From: Bacteroides sp.
GTDB taxonomy: Bacteria; Bacteroidota; Bacteroidia; Bacteroidales; Bacteroidaceae
Assembly: GCF_028690125.1 (NCBI RefSeq)
Contig: NZ_JAQVBV010000018.1
Location: 1 to 64,000 of the forward strand
Direction: 5' to 3'
Length of the DNA: 64,000 bases
The translations under genes and the position numbers were made by a program. The notes beneath the pieces were generated by a model. The model was not told the DNA's origin. It saw only the letters and a list, made by a program, of their open reading frames with translations, and searched no databases. This document shows, piece by piece, positions 17,813 through 26,784 of this stretch; position 1 is the stretch's first letter; the number at the start of each line of letters is the position of its first letter.

Positions 17813-20080
17813 TCAATGCCCAAATCTTGATGTATCCACCTTCTTTATGTCTCTTTTCTTATACCCGCCGAAACGGTAGCTGAAATGTAGAGTAAAGGTG
17901 CGTGAATAGAAAGCACTGTTCATATCCAAATGCTGTCCTTTGAAACGAACCTTTATTTTAGGCATTCCAATATTAAATATATCATTGCAACGGGCTGACA
18001 GACTCATCTTATCTTTCGCAAAACTCCATTTTACTCCTGCAGTAAGATTAAAAATTGATTCAATGTCAAATGTACCTTGTATAGCCGGAGTTTGTACATC
18101 CCCTATTAACTCAAAAGCTAAGTTTTTATTTACTTTAAAGGTATTGTCTAAAGAAGCATTGAATATCCATTTTTTTCGATTAAAGGGAATATCATAAAAA
18201 TCATCACAACGTTGTTGCATTTGCATACCTACCAAGGTCAAACGAGAATCCAGCCAATTACCGGTCTTAAAAGGTACTATGATGTTTGCGCCCCATAACC
18301 GCATATAGTCCCAATTCATATTTTTATATATCAACGCCAGACGGTCGGTCGATTGATAGGCTGCTTGTATAAAGTAATCTGACGAATGCATGAAAAATAA
18401 ACTGAAAATATATTTCTGTTTCAATATATAACTCCCGTTCAGGTTGTAGGTGGTCATTGGCTTCAATCCCGGTGTTCCCCATAGCTCTGTATATCCATTA
18501 AGGTAGCTAACGGAAGATTGCATATCCCAATAGCCCGGATAAGTTTTGTCCGTAGACAGCGTGAGTTGAAATGTATGTTTCGGAGTTTTAAAATAAGTCA
18601 GCGATGCCTGCGGATAAATTGCCCATTTATGATAATTTCCAATCGTGTAATATTCTCCGGTAGCAGAGACTGACATAGAAGTTCCCGTTGTATAATCTTT
18701 GCTCAATGATACATAAAAATTGGCAGACTGTTCGTTCAAGTTGGAATTCGTATTTTGAGTCTGGATATTTCCCGTAACCTGGTCATAGGTTTGAGAATCA
18801 CGGTCCTTTGCAAATCGGAAAGAAGCTCCATAACCTAAATTCCATTTTTCAGGCAATGAGTGTTTTTGATCTGCATAGATAGAATATCGGTCTATCCTTT
18901 GTCCGCCAACCATATAAAATTGGCTCTGACTACCATCTTGAAAATCTGTATGCAGGTTTTGATTATGATCAGAGGTATAATGTGTATAGTCGGCTCCCGC
19001 TTCTAAACCGTAGCCGGAGTGATACTGCAATGTGATGTTGTGCATACGATTGCGGATGTATTTATCCACATTCCCGGTTTGGAAGTTACCCGTTGTACGA
19101 CTATTATTATATTGATCAGGAGTATAACTTCCCGTATATGCTATATTTATATTATTTTTTTCATTAAAATTATATTCAAATGCAGTTCTGAGATTATGAT
19201 TCCAATATTTACTGCGTAATTGTTCATTCTGTTGAATGTCATACACTTGTCCTTTTAAAGTATGTTTGGAATAAAGATCTATATACTCCATGTTCTTAGT
19301 ATCATTGACCTCATACATTACATCAAAAGCCATTTTAGGAGTAGACAAACGAAAATTCCCATTCATATCACCACTATTAAAGTATTGGTTTTTATAATTG
19401 GCAGTTACTTCTCCCTGAAAAGAATAATCATTGGAACGCTTCAAGATAACATTAATGGCTGCACCTCTTATATGATATTCAGGAGGTGCACTATACATTA
19501 CTTCCACTTTTTCTACCCGACTGATTGGAGTGTTACGCAATAGCGTTTCAAGTTGCGCCTCATCCATTGTTGTCGGCTTGCCGTTTAACAATACAGTCAG
19601 TTTGTTAGCTCCGGCTAAAGTTAATGCTCCTCTATTCTCGCTGACTCCGGGAAGTTTAGTCAATGCTTCATAAGTATTATTCACTACTTTATCTGTGGCA
19701 AGTACGGACAGATTATATCCCAAACGCCCATTTTCAACCTTCACAAAGGGACGTTCAGCTTTCACAAGAACTTCAGCCAAAGCATAATCTTTAGATTCAA
19801 GTTGAATAATACCTGCATCTTTATTTCTTGCTGTTATTTGCTTCGTTTGGTACAACAGATGTTGCACGATCAGCCGATATACCTCCAGTTGATTGTGTAG
19901 AATAAACGTTCCGTCAGCATTTGAGATAGATGCACTTATATAAGTAGAATCCATTGTTTGCAAAATAACAGTAGCTCCATCGATTGGCTGTTGTTCCCGG
20001 TCTATTATCTTTCCGGTTATGTTCTGTGCTTGTATTGATATGGCACAGAACAATAATAGTATACCTGTTTTAATTCTCAT
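17813..20080 (-). CDS. Outer membrane beta-barrel protein (TonB-receptor-like)
   Basis: A 755-aa protein. Order: signal peptide ending in ISIQAQ (residues about 1-18), a carboxypeptidase-regulatory-like beta-sandwich (NITGKIIDREQQPIDGATVI, about 20-95), a plug-like domain (NNTYEALTKLPGVSENRGAL, LNGKPTT, about 130-215), then a large barrel with many alternating aromatic strands. It ends in an aromatic-rich strand (FTLHFSYRFGGYKK) plus a short tail. It matches the outer-membrane beta-barrel family common in Bacteroidetes rather than a SusC protein, and no SusD partner is adjacent. The ligand is unknown. Confidence 0.88.
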   Translation of the reverse strand: MRIKTGILLLFCAISIQAQNITGKIIDREQQPIDGATVILQTMDSTYISASISNADGTFILHNQLEVYRLIVQHLLYQTKQITARNKDAGIIQLESKDYALAEVLVKAERPFVKVENGRLGYNLSVLATDKVVNNTYEALTKLPGVSENRGALTLAGANKLTVLLNGKPTTMDEAQLETLLRNTPISRVEKVEVMYSAPPEYHIRGAAINVILKRSNDYSFQGEVTANYKNQYFNSGDMNGNFRLSTPKMAFDVMYEVNDTKNMEYIDLYSKHTLKGQVYDIQQNEQLRSKYWNHNLRTAFEYNFNEKNNINIAYTGSYTPDQYNNSRTTGNFQTGNVDKYIRNRMHNITLQYHSGYGLEAGADYTHYTSDHNQNLHTDFQDGSQSQFYMVGGQRIDRYSIYADQKHSLPEKWNLGYGASFRFAKDRDSQTYDQVTGNIQTQNTNSNLNEQSANFYVSLSKDYTTGTSMSVSATGEYYTIGNYHKWAIYPQASLTYFKTPKHTFQLTLSTDKTYPGYWDMQSSVSYLNGYTELWGTPGLKPMTTYNLNGSYILKQKYIFSLFFMHSSDYFIQAAYQSTDRLALIYKNMNWDYMRLWGANIIVPFKTGNWLDSRLTLVGMQMQQRCDDFYDIPFNRKKWIFNASLDNTFKVNKNLAFELIGDVQTPAIQGTFDIESIFNLTAGVKWSFAKDKMSLSARCNDIFNIGMPKIKVRFKGQHLDMNSAFYSRTFTLHFSYRFGGYKKRDIKKVDTSRFGH

Positions 20081-20319
20081 CTTGATTTTATCGCCATATA
20101 TCTATTTATACCAATGAATCTCTTTTTTACTCAATAGCTCATCTTACTCTAATTGGATATCACGGAAATGGAAAAGTGTTTTTATATTAATATGAATACA
20201 AATTAATGAAAAGTAAAAGGAAAAAGCATTGAAACAATTCAATACTTTTCTTTGAGTGAGTATTTTTTCTTAGTGTTTAACTAATAGTTTCAAACGTTAT
20301 AGATAACTTTCCTTTAATC

Positions 20320-20937
20320 TCATTTTTGTGCTACGATACACAACGCATTCTTCCTTCTATATAATGTAACAGATATGAAACCAGATTCGGAAAGAATTAA
20401 TTTTAAATCATCACCGGAGTAGATTTTCATTCCTTCAATGCGGTTAGGCCATGTTTTTTCATATGGATCATTCATCTCGCAACAAATAAGAAAATAGCCT
20501 TTCCCTCTTAAAACACGCGCCACTTCAGTAAATGCAAGAGGCAAATGATCCCAAAAGTAAACGGTTTCGAAGGCAGTGACCACATCAAACTTATTGTTTG
20601 TATACGGAAGTTCATTCACCGTACCTTGTTCAACAAAACAGCGCGTGGATAACAACTCTTTATTTCTCTTACGTGCAAAATCTACACTTACTTGTGATAT
20701 GTCTATGCCATATACTTTACCTTGCGGACAATGTTTTAATATCTGAGCAAGATTAGCACCACCGCCACAACCTACATCAAGTACATTCCAATCCTGTATC
20801 CATGTAATATGCGACATTCCCCAATGAGAAAGCGATGAATGTCCTTTATTCATTCCCCAAAGTATAATCTTGCCGCAGAAGCCTTTCGGATTTTGAAAAT
20901 TCTGCAGAAATCTACCAAGTAATTTTTTATTCTTCAT
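20320..20937 (-). CDS. Class I SAM-dependent methyltransferase
   Basis: A 205-aa cytosolic methyltransferase with motif I VLDVGCGGGAN (about 53-63), the acidic motif II VYGIDIS (about 75-81) and FDVVTAFETVYFW (about 118-130), as in the Methyltransf_11/ubiE group. The substrate is unknown. It is transcribed alone. The nearest consensus promoter reading toward it is more than 700 nt upstream inside an inverted-repeat-bounded segment. Confidence 0.88.
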   Translation of the reverse strand: MKNKKLLGRFLQNFQNPKGFCGKIILWGMNKGHSSLSHWGMSHITWIQDWNVLDVGCGGGANLAQILKHCPQGKVYGIDISQVSVDFARKRNKELLSTRCFVEQGTVNELPYTNNKFDVVTAFETVYFWDHLPLAFTEVARVLRGKGYFLICCEMNDPYEKTWPNRIEGMKIYSGDDLKLILSESGFISVTLYRRKNALCIVAQK

Positions 20938-21406
20938 CCTGATTTTGAATTATCTATATTTATCCTCCCACTCAAAACAACTCAAAGACAAATCAGTATT
21001 AATTTGCATTTCTACGTCTTGATATGGCTAATGCTCGTTTTTTCGAACCAGAAGACAAAGCTAAGTAAAAGAAAGAAGAAAAGTATTGATTGAAGTCAAG
21101 ACTTATTCTAATAACAGATACTCTAATCTGTTATTACCTGCATACCCAACCATAGAGTCATTATATTAGCATTATAAATATTGTAATTAATTCTTCCAAA
21201 TATAAATATTTAAATATAGATACATTTATATTATTAAACAACAACTAAAAAGCAATATTCAAAATGATATTCAAAAACATAAATTACGCGGAATTATCGT
21301 ATATAGAAACAATAGACCAAAATCTTAGCATTAGTACTATCAATTGATTATTTGACAGTTACGATTTTAATTATGAGATAATCAATTGCATTTCCGCTCT
21401 TTCTCA

Positions 21407-21434
21407 AAATGACAAAATGACAAAAATGCCATAT
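21407..21434. repeat. Inverted repeat, left arm (28 bp)
   Basis: Begins AAATGACAAAATGACAAAAA. It pairs with 21793-21820 in inverse orientation, 27 of 28 positions. The 358-bp spacer contains a promoter, the layout of a Bacteroides invertible promoter. Confidence 0.7.
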
Positions 21435-21711
21435 AGTACTTTTAAAAGTAACTTAAAAGATAAAAGCAAGAAAACATAATAGGAATATTTTTAACATTTA
21501 TCATAAATATGTCTCAATATCATATCATATAATTACTAATTTTAAAAGAGTATTCTAATCTCACCATAAAATATAATTCAAATAAGCCATTATACAGTTT
21601 CAATAAACAATACGTACATAAAATGCAATTTACGCCATATACTAGTCCAATATTATGTATTACAACATCTTTTAAATCCCACGTAATTAGCACTTCCTAC
21701 AAATCCCTTAG

Positions 21712-21745
21712 CAAAGGTAATAACAAAACATATCACATTGACAAA
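21712..21745 (-). promoter_or_regulatory. Consensus Bacteroides promoter between inverted repeats
   Basis: Read on the minus strand: TTTG (21742-21745), a 22-nt spacer, then TACCTTTG (21712-21719). Transcription would start near 21705 and run toward the methyltransferase. Confidence 0.65.
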
Positions 21746-21792
21746 CAGTCAATTACAAAATAAGTACAATTGAATGCACTCAAAAAAACTCC

Positions 21793-21820
21793 ATATGACA
21801 TTTTTGTCATTTTGTCATTT
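21793..21820. repeat. Inverted repeat, right arm (28 bp)
   Basis: Ends TTTTTGTCATTTTGTCATTT, the complement of the left arm at 21407-21434 with a single mismatch. Confidence 0.7.
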
Positions 21821-22067
21821 CAAAATGAAAGAAAATCATTGGAAAGATTAAAAAAAACTTCCTAATAATCGAAAATAAACATTGAGAAGTTTTACTACAA
21901 AGTTCCTTATGTTTTTTAGATGCTTCTATGTAAACTACAAGTTGATTTTAATCTTGTAGTTAATTAATATATCTCTGCTATTTTAGCCTTGAACAGAAGA
22001 ACACAATTACTGAAGTATTGAGATATGAAAAAAATCAGGAACGATTCAGAATACCTAGACAAACAGA

Positions 22068-22109
22068 AAATGATCACCTACCAATTTTAAAGTATGGTGG
22101 TGATCATTT
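22068..22109 (-). terminator. Hairpin downstream of the PAAR gene
   Basis: An 11-bp perfect stem, AAATGATCACC (22068-22078) with its complement at 22099-22109. It sits 14 nt past the PAAR stop codon. The following T run is weak. Confidence 0.5.
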
Positions 22110-22122
22110 ACAACCAAAGTTT

Positions 22123-22425
22123 TTAGCCTCCAATTTGTACCGTGAAACATCCACCGGCAATTGTACCACCATGTGCAGTGGTATCCCCCATTCTTGCCGC
22201 AGGCTTTCCGCAGATCATTACTGTGGAGGAACCTTTTATAATAGTGTCCGGCGGTCCCACACAAACACAATTATCACCCATCACTGCTGCCGGCATTTTA
22301 CCGATCATTACCGTTGGTGCTCCCGGACCTATTATCGGACCACCTACGTGTGGGATTGGAGAAGGCCATGCAGGAGTCTGCATAGGGCACGTGTGCATAT
22401 CTGTTAATCTTGCTGCTGGAGGCAT
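22123..22425 (-). CDS. PAAR-domain spike tip protein
   Basis: A 100-aa protein made almost entirely of a PAAR fold: MPPAARLTDMHTCP at the start, GPIIGPGAPTVMIGKMPAAV, CVGPPDTIIKGSSTVMICGK, PAARMGDTTAHGGTI, and His/Cys residues suited to the zinc site. PAAR proteins cap the VgrG spike of type VI secretion systems and contractile injection systems. It lies 30 nt downstream of the VgrG-tip gene. No sheath, tube, baseplate or ClpV gene is in the window, and no toxin domain is fused to it. Confidence 0.92.
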   Translation of the reverse strand: MPPAARLTDMHTCPMQTPAWPSPIPHVGGPIIGPGAPTVMIGKMPAAVMGDNCVCVGPPDTIIKGSSTVMICGKPAARMGDTTAHGGTIAGGCFTVQIGG

Positions 22426-22455
22426 AATATTGTTTTTTAAAAGTTGATATTTTTG

Positions 22456-22857
22456 TTAATTAATCATCACCATTCCACCCTTGACTGTAGTCTGGCCTGA
22501 AGCCGAGAGCTCTGCCAAGGCAGTACCCGTGACTTTAGCACACTCCTGAGCTTTGACATTGATGTTCATCCCCTCTATCGCCACATCATGCATGGCTTTT
22601 ACTTTGAGCTTACCCGGTGCCTCAATAGAGATATCCCCCTGCGCCTTTAGCACTATGTCTTTAGCCGAAGTCAGCTTTATGCCATTATCGTTCATCACAA
22701 TTTCATTTCTGTGCTGGTCTTTCAGCGTGATGCTCTTTGCGTCGTCGCTGATTTCAATTAAATTATTTCCCGGAGTACTTATTGTTACTACCTTTTTTTC
22801 TTCGTCATATTCAATAACAAACTTCCCTCCGGCACCTAATACGCCATTTTTGCCCAT
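22456..22857 (-). CDS. Stand-alone VgrG/gp5 C-terminal needle domain
   Basis: A 133-aa protein resembling only the beta-prism needle at the end of VgrG/gp5. It has short repeats (GNNLIEISDDAKSITLKDQ, RNEIVMNDNGIKLTSAKDIV, LKAQGDISIEAPGKLKV) and ends KGGMVMIN. The gp27-like and OB-fold parts of a normal VgrG (about 600 aa) are absent. There is a clean ATG start, its own promoter and a co-transcribed PAAR gene, so this is a designed short gene or a well-preserved fragment, not obvious debris. Confidence 0.8.
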   Translation of the reverse strand: MGKNGVLGAGGKFVIEYDEEKKVVTISTPGNNLIEISDDAKSITLKDQHRNEIVMNDNGIKLTSAKDIVLKAQGDISIEAPGKLKVKAMHDVAIEGMNINVKAQECAKVTGTALAELSASGQTTVKGGMVMIN

Positions 22858-22951
22858 GCTGATTAATTTTAAATGTATGAATAAAAACTATTTAAAATAC
22901 AACATAAATTTAAATCACAGTAACCAAACACACAATTCTGTTGTACTGATA

Positions 22952-22982
22952 CAAAAATAGGAATATTTTTTAAAATATCAAA
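22952..22982 (-). promoter_or_regulatory. Promoter of the VgrG-tip/PAAR pair
   Basis: Minus strand: TTTG (22979-22982), a 19-nt spacer, TATTTTTG (22952-22959). Start of transcription is expected near 22945, leaving a leader of about 88 nt. The rest of 22858-23189 shows nothing else. Confidence 0.6.
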
Positions 22983-23189
22983 TAATTTTTTTTGATCTCG
23001 GGCTTATCATATCACTTTTGCCATATCATAAATCCGAATACCCAGATTCGGATGCAAGAATATACAAGCAATCGTAATGAAACCTAGAAATCATTAATGC
23101 ACAAAAACAAATCAATAGCATTTCAGTTCTACATATTGCGATAGCTATACTTGGAATAGTCTATCCCAACCCTTAATAATTCAACCATT

Positions 23190-23627
23190 ATGATGAAAAT
23201 TAATCCTTATCTCAATTTTGACGGTAACTGCGAAGAAGCCTTCAACTTTTACAAGTCCGTATTCGGTGGAGAATTCCTGTACATGGGACGTTTCGGAGAA
23301 ATGCCCCCGCAGGAAAATATGCCCACCCTGTCGGAAGAATTCAAGAAAAGAATCATGCACGTCTCACTGCAAGTAGGAGAAACAGTTTTGATGGGTAGCG
23401 ATACGGGAGGAGATTGTGGTCCCGCTTTTATTGTAGGAAACAATATCAATCTTTCCATTAGTATAGACAATAAAGCAGAAGCAGACAAGCTGTTTGCCGC
23501 ACTTTCTAATGGTGGCAAAATTTTTATGCCTATGGATGAAATGTTCTGGGGAGAATATTTTGGTATGCTTACCGACAAGTTTGGTGTGAGTTGGATGATT
23601 AATGCCCGAGAAAGCGAAAGTATGTAA
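23190..23627 (+). CDS. VOC-family protein (PhnB/glyoxalase fold)
   Basis: A 145-aa single-domain protein: INPYLNFDGNCEEAFNFYKS at the N-terminus, GEFLYMGRFGEMPP, and WGEYFGMLTDKFGVSWMINA at the C-terminus, all typical of the PhnB-like branch of the vicinal oxygen chelate superfamily. The activity is unknown; relatives include resistance and demethylation proteins. The start could be either of two adjacent ATG codons. It is convergent with the MerR gene, with which it shares a bidirectional terminator. Confidence 0.88.
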   Translation: MMKINPYLNFDGNCEEAFNFYKSVFGGEFLYMGRFGEMPPQENMPTLSEEFKKRIMHVSLQVGETVLMGSDTGGDCGPAFIVGNNINLSISIDNKAEADKLFAALSNGGKIFMPMDEMFWGEYFGMLTDKFGVSWMINARESESM

Positions 23628-23634
23628 TTTAGAG

Positions 23635-23681
23635 AAATGGAATTTCACAGACACGTGTAAACTCTGTGAAATTCCATTTCA
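23635..23681. terminator. Bidirectional terminator
   Basis: An 18-bp perfect stem, GAAATGGAATTTCACAGA (23635-23652) with its complement at 23664-23681 and an 11-nt loop. It lies between the converging VOC and MerR genes. Confidence 0.85.
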
Positions 23682-23692
23682 GAATACAGTAC

Positions 23693-24520
23693 TTATCGTT
23701 TTACCGGGAGTTCAATTTCGGTCAGCCACTCTTCCACCGATTCCTTATTCCAGATGCCATCAATGTAACAGAAACGGGGGCGGTCACTCACCTCATAACC
23801 ATTTGCTTCAGCATAGGCGTAGAGTTCGGCAAAAGTCTCAGGCATTTTTTCATAAGCACCATAATGACTGATACAAAGGGCAACAGGTACTTCAGGAAGT
23901 TCTTTGAACTTGATTAATTCAGAGTCTTCTTTGCGCTGGGCAACTGCCTCAAAATACTCGATATCAATATCTACTCCATATTCTTCGTTATATTCAATTG
24001 TAAAGCAATATTCAGGAGCAGGACATTCACAACCTAAACGATACATCTCCGGTCCTATAACATTGGGACATAGATTAAATAATTCCTGATAAGAATCAAT
24101 CTTACGGCGATGTGTAGCAAAAACTCTTGCAGGAAGTGATTTTTCAAATACTTTCTTCATAACTTTCTCTTGTTTACGGAGCATATCTTCCAACTTAGCA
24201 AGTTCAGTCTGACGCCGGATCAAGCGTTCAATTTCTTCTTTACAACGCTCAACTTTGGCTTCTATCAGTTCCGGACCAGGATAATCTTTACCTTCTTCAA
24301 ACAGTCTTCCAATCTCTTCCAGACTAAAACCGAGCTGTTTCAAATAAACAATACGGTTCATCTGCCGAAGTTGGCTGATATTGTAGTAACGATAACCTGT
24401 CCACTCATCCACCTCAAAAGGAATGAGTAACCCTATCTCCTCATAGTGACGAAGTGTCTTGACCGTCACCTGACAAAGCTTGGAAAATTCTCCAATTTTA
24501 AACTTCATTTTATTCTTCAT
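23693..24520 (-). CDS. MerR-family regulator with GyrI-like ligand domain
   Basis: Transcription factor with an N-terminal MerR winged helix (FKIGEFSKLCQVTVKTLRHY, then EEIGLLIPFEVDEWTGYRYY), a dimerisation helix (about 80-125) and a C-terminal GyrI-like effector-binding domain, as in BmrR/Rob. This architecture senses small hydrophobic compounds. I begin it at 24520 (or 24508), because a -7 box at 24548-24555 puts the transcript start near 24541. That excludes the longer frame beginning at 24592. A target could be the nearby PAP2, MFS or VOC genes. Confidence 0.9.
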   Translation of the reverse strand: MKNKMKFKIGEFSKLCQVTVKTLRHYEEIGLLIPFEVDEWTGYRYYNISQLRQMNRIVYLKQLGFSLEEIGRLFEEGKDYPGPELIEAKVERCKEEIERLIRRQTELAKLEDMLRKQEKVMKKVFEKSLPARVFATHRRKIDSYQELFNLCPNVIGPEMYRLGCECPAPEYCFTIEYNEEYGVDIDIEYFEAVAQRKEDSELIKFKELPEVPVALCISHYGAYEKMPETFAELYAYAEANGYEVSDRPRFCYIDGIWNKESVEEWLTEIELPVKR

Positions 24521-24547
24521 AAACTTCTGCGCAGTTGTTTTATGCCA

Positions 24548-24555
24548 CAAAGATA
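24548..24555 (-). promoter_or_regulatory. -7 box TATCTTTG of the merR gene
   Basis: Exact box on the minus strand, about 28 nt before the chosen start codon. It decides the start choice. Confidence 0.6.
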
Positions 24556-24610
24556 AGTCCTCCCCTAAGGTACGAGTCAAGAGATTTATCAAAAATCCAA
24601 ATAAAAATAA

Positions 24611-24618
24611 TACCTTTG
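24611..24618 (+). promoter_or_regulatory. -7 box TACCTTTG of the PAP2 gene
   Basis: Exact TAnnTTTG box 52 nt before the first ATG, back to back with the merR promoter. Confidence 0.6.
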
Positions 24619-24669
24619 ACGCAAAATTAACTCATACAACATAAAATACTGCTAAAACAGATACTTTAA

Positions 24670-25287
24670 ATGTATACAAATACCATTTCAACAATCAGGC
24701 AAAATCCTATGACTGGAATTTTAAATAACAAGAATATATTGAGAAGAGTAATCATTTGCACATGGTTTCTATTCTTCTGTTACCTGAACTCCATTCAGGC
24801 ACAACCGCGTGAAACCGTAAAAAAGTCTACTGATGTTTTAATGTTTGCAACCCCAGCAGCAGGTCTGATAACCACCCTTATCCTGAAAGATTATGAAGGA
24901 ACCAAACAATTAGTTCTGGGTGGAGCTACCAGTCTGGCTACCTCTTATATACTGAAATACAGCATAAAAAAACAACGCCCGGATGGCAGCGACAATCATG
25001 CATTCCCATCCAATCATACAGCTATGTCATTTCAAGGAGCTTCTTTCATCCAACGTAGATATGGTTGGAAATACGGAATTCCCGCTTATCTTGTATCGGG
25101 CTATGTGGCATGGGGACGTGTATATGCGAAGAGACATGACTGTTGGGACATTCTGGCGGGAGCAGCAATAGGTATAGGAAGTAGTTATATATTTACCCGC
25201 CCATTCGCAAAAAAACATAACCTTACCATCTCTCCCGCTGTTTTCGGCAATGATCGTTGGGGAATTTATGCTTCTATGAATTTCTAA
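24670..25287 (+). CDS. PAP2-family phosphatase
   Basis: Predicted lipid or undecaprenyl-type phosphatase acting in the periplasm. A signal/membrane segment lies at about residues 28-45 (IICTWFLFFCYLNSIQAQ). The three PAP2 motifs are present: KKQRPDGSDNHAFPS (KxxxxxxRP region), PSNHTAMSF and RVYAKRHDCWDI. At 205 aa it is a normal single-domain enzyme. Met14 (24709) is an alternative start and would give a more usual signal peptide. It is divergent from merR. Confidence 0.87.
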   Translation: MYTNTISTIRQNPMTGILNNKNILRRVIICTWFLFFCYLNSIQAQPRETVKKSTDVLMFATPAAGLITTLILKDYEGTKQLVLGGATSLATSYILKYSIKKQRPDGSDNHAFPSNHTAMSFQGASFIQRRYGWKYGIPAYLVSGYVAWGRVYAKRHDCWDILAGAAIGIGSSYIFTRPFAKKHNLTISPAVFGNDRWGIYASMNF

Positions 25288-25311
25288 ATACACTTCCATA
25301 TACAGAAATAT

Positions 25312-26523
25312 TTAAAATTCATCTTTTCCCAGACTTCTGACTGAGGGAATGCACATTACCAGAACGGCTGTCAGAACAATTGCAATACCACAATAAAGAA
25401 AGATATTGGCAATGCCCAATGAATCAGCCATGAAGCTAGTAATAAGCAATCCGATAATAGAAGGGAAAAGACTTACACTATCAAATAAAGCAAAAACACG
25501 ACCCAAATAATTCGGTTTAAATTGTGTTTGCAACAAAGAAGTGAATGGTCCTGAATAAAAAGGAATAACAATCCCCTGCATTACTGTTAGAATTGCAAAT
25601 AGAATATATCCATTTGACGGGAGCAATCCACATAATGCCAAGGTAAGTCCTAAGAAAAAATAAGAAGAAACTATCAAATATATTTTCCGTATTTTAGGGT
25701 TCCATATTCCTAGTAATATTCCTCCAATCAACATACCTATTCCAAATAAAACCTCAATAAGGCTTACCTGATAGGCTGTACCGGAAAAATTTTGCAAGGT
25801 CATAAGTGGCATTAACGCAACAATGGGCAAAACGAAGAACGTAATCAATACCTCTGTTGCCATTACCCAACTGATTCCTCTATTTTTAAGTATGACTTTA
25901 AAGCCTTCAGCCATATCGTTCATTACTCCTTTTGCTGATAAAAGCTCTTTCTTTGGATTGGGTATAAAGACAAATAGTAGAGATGTACAAGCAATAAAAG
26001 CCCCAGCTACATCAAGTATCATCACCATACTCATATCAAAGGATAGTAACAATATTGCACCCAATGCAGGTCCTCCAATACTACAAATGGACTGGATAGC
26101 TTGATTCACAGCAGCAATACGCATCAACTCACTTTCGGGGGCTAACAGAGGTATGGATGATTTCATAGCCGGAGCATGAAAAGCACCTCCAATAGAACGG
26201 AGCATCAGCAGAATATAAATCTGCCATAGTTCTACCACATCAAGATAAAATAGTAAAGCAATAACTCCCGAACAAAGCGCAACAAAACTATCAGCACCAA
26301 TCATTGTCCACTTACGACTCCAACGATCAACAAAGACTCCTGCAAATGGTCCCAGCAATGCCTGAGGCAATAATGCCGCTATAGTTGCATATGATAATAC
26401 TTCCGCAGAACCTGTTTCCAAACTAATCCACAGTACAACAGCGAATTGTGCTATCGAACTGCTTAATATAGAGAACAATTGTCCTGCCCATATTATAATA
26501 AGTTTCTTTTTCCAGTTAGTCAT
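25312..26523 (-). CDS. MFS transporter (EntS/MFS_3-like exporter)
   Basis: A 403-aa twelve-helix transporter starting MTNWKKKLIIIWAGQLFSIL. Family segments: FAGVFVDRWSRKWTMIGADS between helices 2 and 3, and RIAAVNQAIQSICSIGGPAL in helix 5. This group exports siderophores, drugs or other small molecules. A -7 box at 26569-26576 (TATCTTTG on the minus strand) places the transcript start near 26562, which supports the start at 26523 over the upstream frame from 26598. The gene ends 24 bp from the PAP2 gene, converging with it. Confidence 0.9.
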   Translation of the reverse strand: MTNWKKKLIIIWAGQLFSILSSSIAQFAVVLWISLETGSAEVLSYATIAALLPQALLGPFAGVFVDRWSRKWTMIGADSFVALCSGVIALLFYLDVVELWQIYILLMLRSIGGAFHAPAMKSSIPLLAPESELMRIAAVNQAIQSICSIGGPALGAILLLSFDMSMVMILDVAGAFIACTSLLFVFIPNPKKELLSAKGVMNDMAEGFKVILKNRGISWVMATEVLITFFVLPIVALMPLMTLQNFSGTAYQVSLIEVLFGIGMLIGGILLGIWNPKIRKIYLIVSSYFFLGLTLALCGLLPSNGYILFAILTVMQGIVIPFYSGPFTSLLQTQFKPNYLGRVFALFDSVSLFPSIIGLLITSFMADSLGIANIFLYCGIAIVLTAVLVMCIPSVRSLGKDEF

Positions 26524-26568
26524 ATAGTGAAAATGGGATTCAAAATGATTTTTCAGAGAATGTGGATG

Positions 26569-26576
26569 CAAAGATA
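26569..26576 (-). promoter_or_regulatory. -7 box TATCTTTG of the MFS gene
   Basis: Exact box 46 nt upstream of the chosen start codon. It decides the start. Confidence 0.6.
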
Positions 26577-26784
26577 TAGACTCAAAGCGACCTACCAAAT
26601 TATTAATCTATTGAAATGGAGAAATGTTCCTATGAATTGTAGAAATACACTATCCCTACATTTTTAATAGCCAGATCATTATTCGAACAGATAAAATTTC
26701 ATCCAATTTAATTACTGTTTCGTCTAAAATCAAACCTTTTCATCCGAATAATTATTTCATTGAACTTTATCGGATATTTCAATT

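Larger units (their letters stand above)
20938..22067. other. Long AT-rich intergenic region
   Basis: No gene is supported in this stretch of about 1.1 kb. It contains a 28-bp inverted repeat pair, a smaller 11-bp inverted repeat at 21340-21350/21378-21388 (CAATTGATTAT and its complement), and a consensus promoter on the minus strand (separate entries). Confidence 0.6.

Noticed and set aside
21340-21388. 11-bp inverted repeat as a recombination site
   Set aside because: Too short and AT-rich, with a 27-nt loop; a simple hairpin is likelier.
22018-22447. Plus-strand open frames opposite the PAAR gene
   Set aside because: They mirror the repetitive PAAR coding sequence on the other strand; translation looks random.
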